Part shown: one piece after another, positions 58,377 to 64,000 of the stretch
Layout of the letters: each line of letters begins with the position of its first letter
Position numbering within the stretch: position 1 is the first letter of the stretch
Assembly (NCBI GenBank): GCA_017437045.1
Contig: JAFSBY010000041.1
Location: 62,001-126,000 of the forward strand
Direction of reading: 5' to 3'
DNA from: Alistipes sp.
Lineage (GTDB): Bacteria; Bacteroidota; Bacteroidia; Bacteroidales; Rikenellaceae
DNA: 64,000 nucleotides
Made by a program: the position numbers and the translations under genes
The notes under the pieces: model-generated
Database searches by the model: none
What the model was told of the DNA's origin: nothing
Seen by the model: only the letters and a program-made list of their open reading frames with translations

Positions 58377-61028
58377 ATGAAACTTTACCGATTTTCCGTA
58401 TATGTGATGCTGACGCTCATGTCGGCGCTCTTGGCTGTCGGCTGCTCGGATGATGAGCAGATCGACAACCGCGAGTTGGACTACGGATATGTTCAATTCA
58501 AATTGTATAAGGAGGCTTCGTATACCCCCGCTTCGCGTGCCGTGCAACTGCCGTTGGAGTATCTGGCCGATGCCGAGAAGGTTCGCGTGGTGCTCGCCTA
58601 TGGCGAGACGACGCTGTCGCAGACCCTTTCGTTGCAAGCCGTTGATGGAGCCAATGCCGAGTATGGCCTGCGCAGCGATAAGCTCAAGCTGCAGGTAGGT
58701 AACTACCGTGTGCTCTCCTATACGCTCTATGGGGTGGAGGATGAGCCGATCTACAACGGTACGATCGAGGGCGAGAGTGCGTTTGAGGTCGTAGGTGGAG
58801 GCCTTTCCGTACACGATTTGACGGTCGAGGTGGCCGCACGCGGTCAGTTGAGCCTGACGCTCACGAAGGATTTCTCGGATTTCAGCCGAGCTGTCGAGCG
58901 TGCTTATACCTTTGATGAGATCGCTACGGCAACCATCTCGGTGCGCCATAAGGCAACGAATCGCACCTTGACCTTCGAGAAGTTGCCGACCACCTTCTCG
59001 ATCCATTTCGACGAGGGCGACCAGACGGGCTTTGGCTATCAGACCTCGTCGATCGTCTGCGATACGTTGCTCTCGGTTCCGGCCGGTGAATATGCCTTGC
59101 TCTCGTATACAGTCTTCGATTCCTCGAAGGTTTTGTTGGAGAACAATACGAATCCCACGAAGACCGAATTTACGGTGGCCGATAACGCCAAGAGTGAGGT
59201 GAAGATTCCGGTGAAACTCTATGAGGCAGATGAGTATATCAAGGATTACTATGCCCTCTATGAGATTTGGAAGGGGCTCGATGGTGAGCATTGGTATTAC
59301 GTAGGCGATAATTATCCTGCCGGCACGAATTGGGATTTCAACAAGGATGTCGATCTGTGGGGCGCACAGCCCGGCGTGCAGGTTCACTCGAATGGCCGTA
59401 TTGCGCGTCTCGATTTGAGCAACTTTGCCATCCGTGGTCATATGCCCGAGGCGTTGGGTCAGCTGACCGAGTTGGTGGAGCTCTATCTGGGTACGCACAA
59501 CGATACGAATCTGATGAGCTACGATCCGACACTCGACAGCCGCAAGTCGATTGCAGACCGTAAGGCCAACCGCATGGAGTATCACAAGCAGTATCTGGCG
59601 ACGCTGCATCCGGGCCCGCAGTTCTCGGAGCCGTGTGCTCGCGCGCTGAAGGAGCACCAGATCTCGATCCCCGCCACGCGCCTCTATGAGACGATGAGCG
59701 AGGGTGAGATCTTCGACATGAAGAGTGGTGCGCAGCGTTCGTTCCGTCTCTACGATACCAATCCGGGTACGTTGTGCAATGGCCTGAAGAGTCTGCCGAA
59801 GTCGATTGGTAAGCTCAAGAAGCTCGAATATCTCTATATTGCCCACGGTGAGATAGAGTGTCTGCCTGATGAACTGGCGGAGCTGACCTCGTGTACCGAT
59901 GTGGAGATCTACAACTGCCCGAAGATGACCTCCTTCCCGATGGTGCTGACGCAGATGCCGGAGCTCATTTCGCTCAACCTGTCGAACAATACGCAGTGGT
60001 CGGCCGAGGAGATCTACAAGGGGCTGGAGGGGCTGGCAACGGGTCCTTCGCGTGAGAAGGTGCAGATCCTCTATGCGCGTGAGAACAACCTGGAGGCTCT
60101 GCCCGAATCGTTTGCCAACATGCAGAAGATTGGTCTGTTGGATCTGGCTTACAACAAGATCTCGAAGGTGCACGCGCTGGGTAAGAACTTCTCGCCCGTA
60201 CAACTCTATCTGGATCACAACCAGATCGAGCATCTGCCGGCCGATCAAGAGGGTTTCTTCTGCGGCTATGCCGATTCGGAGGCCTTCTCGGTAAGTTTCA
60301 ATCGGCTGAAGAAGTTCCCCAATATCTTCTCGGCAAAGGCCAACTCGACGATGAAGTCGGTGGACTTCTCGGGCAATGATATCCGTTCGTTCGAGGGCGA
60401 GGAGGATGGCTCTTATCGCGGTATCAAGGTCGAACAACTTTCGTTGTCGCAAAATCCCAACTTGAAGCGTTATCCGACAGCCTTTGCGAAGACCAATTCG
60501 TTGGTATCGTATATCATTCTGCGCGCCTGCGGTTTGGAGGAGGTCCCCGGAGAGGCATTCACCTATGCCGGTTATACGAATATTGTCAATCTGATGTCGC
60601 TCGATCTGTCGTATAACAATCTGACCGATCTTCCGCGCGATTTCCATGCCGGCAATATGCCCTATCTGTATGGCGTGGAGCTATCGTTCAACTCATTCAG
60701 CAAGTTCCCTTACGAACCGCTCGATGCGGCTGGATTGACCGTCTTTGCCATTCGTTCGCAGCGTGATGCCAATGGTCGTCGCTGCCTGCGCGAGTGGCCT
60801 ACGGGTATCTATCAGCATGTTGGTCTGCGTGGTTTGTATCTCGGATCGAACGATTTGCGCGAGATCAACGATACGATCTCGACGCTCTGCTATTACCTCG
60901 ATATCAGCGATAACCCGAATATCATCTTCGATGCTTCGGATATCTGCTATGCTTGGCAGCTGGGTGCTTATATCCTGATCTACGATAAATCGCAGCAGAT
61001 TTTGAATTGTGATTTGATGCTCGAATAA
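58377..61028 (+). CDS. DUF4458 lipoprotein with leucine-rich repeats
   Basis: 883 residues with a lipobox (LLAVGCSDDE, Cys23). The N-terminal region (about 30-290) has two beta domains typical of DUF4458 (YVQFKLYKEASYTPASRA, LSLTLTKDFSDFSRAVER). From about residue 340 on there are leucine-rich repeats: RIARLDLSNFAIRG, LEYLYIAHGEIECLPDELAEL, KIGLLDLAYNKISKV and MSLDLSYNNLTDLPRDFHAG. Such repeats form a curved protein-binding surface. Its place in a SusCD operon suggests it captures a protein or peptide ligand outside the cell. Confidence 0.8.
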   Translation: MKLYRFSVYVMLTLMSALLAVGCSDDEQIDNRELDYGYVQFKLYKEASYTPASRAVQLPLEYLADAEKVRVVLAYGETTLSQTLSLQAVDGANAEYGLRSDKLKLQVGNYRVLSYTLYGVEDEPIYNGTIEGESAFEVVGGGLSVHDLTVEVAARGQLSLTLTKDFSDFSRAVERAYTFDEIATATISVRHKATNRTLTFEKLPTTFSIHFDEGDQTGFGYQTSSIVCDTLLSVPAGEYALLSYTVFDSSKVLLENNTNPTKTEFTVADNAKSEVKIPVKLYEADEYIKDYYALYEIWKGLDGEHWYYVGDNYPAGTNWDFNKDVDLWGAQPGVQVHSNGRIARLDLSNFAIRGHMPEALGQLTELVELYLGTHNDTNLMSYDPTLDSRKSIADRKANRMEYHKQYLATLHPGPQFSEPCARALKEHQISIPATRLYETMSEGEIFDMKSGAQRSFRLYDTNPGTLCNGLKSLPKSIGKLKKLEYLYIAHGEIECLPDELAELTSCTDVEIYNCPKMTSFPMVLTQMPELISLNLSNNTQWSAEEIYKGLEGLATGPSREKVQILYARENNLEALPESFANMQKIGLLDLAYNKISKVHALGKNFSPVQLYLDHNQIEHLPADQEGFFCGYADSEAFSVSFNRLKKFPNIFSAKANSTMKSVDFSGNDIRSFEGEEDGSYRGIKVEQLSLSQNPNLKRYPTAFAKTNSLVSYIILRACGLEEVPGEAFTYAGYTNIVNLMSLDLSYNNLTDLPRDFHAGNMPYLYGVELSFNSFSKFPYEPLDAAGLTVFAIRSQRDANGRRCLREWPTGIYQHVGLRGLYLGSNDLREINDTISTLCYYLDISDNPNIIFDASDICYAWQLGAYILIYDKSQQILNCDLMLE

Positions 61029-61049
61029 TCTAAAGTGCAGATTTTGACT

Positions 61050-62702
61050 ATGAAACAGATGAAATATATTGCAGTAGCACTGCTCCTGGCGGCTATCACA
61101 GCCTGCTCGGATGACTCCACAACGCCTGACTTTGCCATCGATCGCGATCAGCTCGAGATCGGGGCTGTGGGTGGCTCGGAGCGTGTCTTGGTCAGCTCGG
61201 GTGACGAGTGGGTGGCTTCGACCGATCATACGTGGATCACGGTTTCTCCGGCCAATGGTCGTGGTTCGACCCCCTGCCAATTCATCATCGACTCGGCTCT
61301 TTCGGTTGAGCCGCGTCGCGGTGTGGTGCGTGTGGAGAACCTGCGTACGCACCAGAAACGGGATATTGTGGTCGAGCAGGCCGGTTTCCCCTATACGATC
61401 GAATTGCTGGAGTCCAATTTGGTCGAGGTGGGTAACTACGACGCCTACGATAAACGCCATTTCGAGGTGCGCGTACGCTCGAACATTGACTTCAACGTAG
61501 ATATTCCGAAGGAGGCTTCGTGGCTGACCAACAAACGTTATCAGCTCAATCTAACCAAAGGTGTACGCCCGCGTGAGGTGACGATTCGCTTTGATTGGAA
61601 CATCAATACGGCGCCCAACGAACGTCTGGCCGAGGTGCTCTTTACCCCGAAAGAGACGGTCGAGTTGGCCCGTCAGGATAAGTTGCAGGTGAAGCAGCAG
61701 GCGGCCGAGCCGATCGAGGAGGGTACGCGCGCCGGCGACTCGGTGGCACTGCTCAGCATTTCGCGCTCGCTCAATCTGCTCAGTGGCGGTTGGGATCCGA
61801 CCACACCGATGAATACCTGGAGCGGTGTACAGCTCTGGGAGGAGGGCATGGAGGGCTATCTCCCGGAGAATGAGGGCCGTGTGAAGTATGTTGAGTTTAT
61901 GCTCTACAACTACAAGGAGGGCCTTCCGTTCGAGTTCCGCTACCTGACGGCAGCCGAGGAGATCTACCTGTTTGGTAATACGAATACCTTCTTGCTGAAC
62001 CTGAATCCGGGTGAGTACATCACCGAACTGACGCAACTTAAGCGACTGACGATCGGTGCTCATGGTCTGACCAGTCTGCCATCGAACTTTAAGAATCTGA
62101 AGAATCTTGAGTCGTTGAATATCTGTGCCAACAACTTCCAGACGGTGCCGGATATTCTCACAAAGGAGAACTTCCCGAAACTGCGTACGCTGATTATGAA
62201 TGCCAACCAGCGTGCGGTGGTCTACGACTTGAGCAATACGGCTCGTACGGATTTGGGCGGTTTTATCGAAGAGCCGGAGTTCCCGACTGATTTGATCAAG
62301 TGGGATTTGGATACGCTGGTGCTCTCGGTGAACTATCTGCAGGGTACGCTGCCGACCTTCGAGGAGGATGATACGGTGCCTTATTATACGCAGGAGGAGA
62401 TCGACGCGGTCGATTCGTTGCCGCAGTTCTTGGTGGATCATAAGATCAAGAAGGTGATGCCTTCGACCAAACGTTTTGCTATCAATCTGAACCGTCTCTC
62501 CGGCTCGCTGCCCGATTGGCTGTTGTACCACCCGGCACTCGATTGGTGGTATCCCTATAGTCTGGTATTTCCGCAGGAGGGTCGTGCGAAGAATGGCACA
62601 CAGGCCAAATTTGACAACGAACCGGTTAGCTTGAGCTACTATTACGATATTTATACCACGAAGGCGCGTCCGACCGATGAGGAGGAGAGCACGGAGGAGT
62701 AG
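61050..62702 (+). CDS. BACON-domain lipoprotein with leucine-rich-repeat-like segment
   Basis: 550 residues from the ATG at 61050 (MKQMKYIAVALLLAAITACS); an upstream GTG at 61035 is less likely. The lipobox Cys is residue 19. A BACON domain (about 25-120) shows the usual DEWVASTDHTWITVSPANG and RRGVVRVENLRTHQKRDIVVEQAGF. A second beta domain follows (about 125-230). The C-terminal half has LRR-like turns (LKRLTIGAHGLTSLPSNFKNLKNLESLNICANN-type). BACON domains are thought to bind carbohydrate or mucin, or to act as spacers. It sits 21 bp after the other LRR gene and just before the protease. Confidence 0.78.
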   Translation: MKQMKYIAVALLLAAITACSDDSTTPDFAIDRDQLEIGAVGGSERVLVSSGDEWVASTDHTWITVSPANGRGSTPCQFIIDSALSVEPRRGVVRVENLRTHQKRDIVVEQAGFPYTIELLESNLVEVGNYDAYDKRHFEVRVRSNIDFNVDIPKEASWLTNKRYQLNLTKGVRPREVTIRFDWNINTAPNERLAEVLFTPKETVELARQDKLQVKQQAAEPIEEGTRAGDSVALLSISRSLNLLSGGWDPTTPMNTWSGVQLWEEGMEGYLPENEGRVKYVEFMLYNYKEGLPFEFRYLTAAEEIYLFGNTNTFLLNLNPGEYITELTQLKRLTIGAHGLTSLPSNFKNLKNLESLNICANNFQTVPDILTKENFPKLRTLIMNANQRAVVYDLSNTARTDLGGFIEEPEFPTDLIKWDLDTLVLSVNYLQGTLPTFEEDDTVPYYTQEEIDAVDSLPQFLVDHKIKKVMPSTKRFAINLNRLSGSLPDWLLYHPALDWWYPYSLVFPQEGRAKNGTQAKFDNEPVSLSYYYDIYTTKARPTDEEESTEE

Positions 62703-62723
62703 GTTTTGAAACGATTGAGGATT

Positions 62724-64000
62724 ATGAAGAAGACGATTTTATATGGATTGCTGCTGTTGGCGGTGCTCGGTATGGGCAGTTGCGCTAAGCAGGAGATAGT
62801 TGATCCGCAGACCGACCCTGTGGTCGATGAACCGGCCTATGAGGAGGGAATGCTGCTGGTGAAGTTTACGCCCGAAGTGACCGCCATGCTCGAGGAGGCC
62901 GGCGTGACGCGTGCAGCCGTGAGCCGTTCCGGCTCGCTGGCCCTCGACGAGGTGCTGGCGCTGGTAGGTGGCTATGAGTTGGAGCGTGTCTTCCCGGTGA
63001 ATAAACGCACCGAGGCCTTGACGCGCGAGCAGGGACTGCACCAGTGGTTTGTGGTGCGTTTCGGTGAGCAGTTTACGGCCAAAGAGGTGGCTGATCGCCT
63101 GTCGGCACTCGGTGAGGTGCAACGCATCAACTTCAACCATACGATCAAGCGTGCCTACACGGGGAAGGCAATGCCGCTCAAGCGAGAGGCTCTGGAGGCG
63201 TTGATTGCCTCGCGTGGCGTGTCGAACAACGATCCGTTGCTGCCCGTGCAGTGGAACCTGATCAACCGTGGCGACCTCTTCCTGCAGGATGGCGTTGTCA
63301 AGGGGGTGAAAGATGCCGACGTGCAGTGTGAGCAGGCCTGGGAGATGAGCCGTGGAGATGAGCAGATCATCGTGGCGGTGCTCGATGAGGGTGTCTGTGT
63401 CGATCATCCCGATCTGCGTGCCAATATGTGGGTCAATACGGATGAGATTGCCGGCTCGAAGGTCGATAACGATGGAAATGGCTATGTGGGTGATATCCAC
63501 GGATACAATTTTATCAAGGATATGCCGAGCATCACGACCAACGACATCAACGATACGGGTCACGGCTCGCACGTGGCCGGTGTGATCGCTGCCGTGAACA
63601 ACAACGGCGAGGGTATCAGCTCGATTGCTGGCGGATCGGATACGAAGCCGGGTGTGAAGATCATGTCGTGCCAGCTCTTCTCGGGTGCCATGTCGGGCAC
63701 CTCGTTGCAGGTGGTGCGTGCTGTGAAATATGCTGCCGATAACGGTGCTGTGGTGCTGCAGTGCAGCTGGGGCTTTACGTCGGGTGCGGCCAATAGCTAC
63801 GATTGGGGTGCCGCAGGCCCGGCTACGCAAGAGCAGTTTGAGGCCTATGCCCCGCTCGAGAAGGCTGCTTTGGATTACTTCGTGCACTATGCCGGTTCGC
63901 CCAATGGCCCGATCGAGGGCGGTATTGCCGTCTTTGCCGGTGGTAACGAGTCTGCTCCGATGGCCGGTTATCCGGGTGCTGATGAGAAGTATATCTCGGT
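62724..64000 (+). CDS. S8 family (subtilisin-like) serine protease lipoprotein, 3' end outside window
   Basis: At least 425 residues; the frame is open to the window edge. A lipobox (VLGMGSCAK, Cys20) anchors it to the outer membrane. A propeptide-like domain (about 40-150, MLLVKFTPEVTAMLEEAG, WFVVRFGEQFTAKEVADRL) resembles fervidolysin-type prodomains. The catalytic domain begins VQWNLINRG. The catalytic Asp is Asp221 in AVLDEGVCVDHPDL and His280 lies in TGHGSHVAGVIA; the oxyanion Asn region is FAGGNES. The catalytic Ser lies beyond the window. It is probably exported by the locus's own operon to digest the captured protein. Confidence 0.9.
   Translation, partial: MKKTILYGLLLLAVLGMGSCAKQEIVDPQTDPVVDEPAYEEGMLLVKFTPEVTAMLEEAGVTRAAVSRSGSLALDEVLALVGGYELERVFPVNKRTEALTREQGLHQWFVVRFGEQFTAKEVADRLSALGEVQRINFNHTIKRAYTGKAMPLKREALEALIASRGVSNNDPLLPVQWNLINRGDLFLQDGVVKGVKDADVQCEQAWEMSRGDEQIIVAVLDEGVCVDHPDLRANMWVNTDEIAGSKVDNDGNGYVGDIHGYNFIKDMPSITTNDINDTGHGSHVAGVIAAVNNNGEGISSIAGGSDTKPGVKIMSCQLFSGAMSGTSLQVVRAVKYAADNGAVVLQCSWGFTSGAANSYDWGAAGPATQEQFEAYAPLEKAALDYFVHYAGSPNGPIEGGIAVFAGGNESAPMAGYPGADEKYIS

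Noticed and set aside
58281-60647. Minus-strand open frame of 788 codons opposite the DUF4458-LRR gene
   Set aside because: It is a shadow of the real gene. G+C-rich third positions in this genome keep antisense frames open; the translation is rich in Arg, His and Ile with no domain, signal peptide or promoter.

Overview
The window looks like a chromosome segment from a Bacteroidales gut anaerobe, most likely Rikenellaceae (Alistipes-like). This rests on G+C-rich codon use for the order, TAnnTTTG-type -7 boxes, lack of Shine-Dalgarno reliance, a SusC/SusD pair, many lipobox-bearing surface lipoproteins and several Bacteroidetes-restricted DUF families. The genus is an inference; no rRNA or tRNA gene was found.

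Layout. (1) 1-11561, plus strand: a carbohydrate-active cluster. It holds the 3' end of a GH106-like or GH2-like glycosidase, a sialate O-acetylesterase-like SGNH esterase, a DUF5703 hydrolase, a GH2 enzyme, a family 1-like pectate lyase and a 1021-residue beta-helix/DUF6298-like protein. Pectin (rhamnogalacturonan) is the most economical substrate guess. (2) 11636-19140, minus strand: a seven-gene V-type ATPase operon (E, DUF2764, A, B, D, I, K) whose K subunit carries the full Na+-site residue pattern. (3) 19418-24128: a TonB-receptor-like outer-membrane barrel protein, a small two-helix membrane protein and a DUF4301 protein. (4) 24203-32326: housekeeping runs murB-tilS-holA-aminotransferase IV-like and coaD-lpxD-tlpA-like-ruvC, with a DUF6549-like minus-strand gene between them. 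(5) 32400-45686: a membrane Ser/Thr kinase, asd, a class A PBP, a large surface protein with HEYRH, an SUI1 homologue, a DUF4435 protein, dapD/lysC, a Nudix hydrolase and birA. (6) 45719-48130: a TIR-like/DUF4062-like plus TPR protein lodged between birA and gcvH. (7) 48216-50131: gcvH, mdh and a DUF3127 protein with an SSB-like C-terminal tip. (8) 50377 to the window end: SusC, SusD, four further surface lipoproteins (two with leucine-rich repeats) and a subtilisin-family lipoprotease that runs off the end.

How the parts fit. The first cluster probably breaks down pectic glycans. The last one looks like a Sus-type uptake locus whose only recognisable enzyme is a protease, which points to protein or peptide capture. 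asd, lysC and dapD serve the aspartate/diaminopimelate pathway and, with murB and the PBP, supply peptidoglycan synthesis. Two transcription features recur: a family of palindromic terminators sharing a GGCTGTC/GACAGCC core at five gene ends, and -7 boxes placed only 4-8 nt before start codons, which predicts leaderless or near-leaderless mRNAs.
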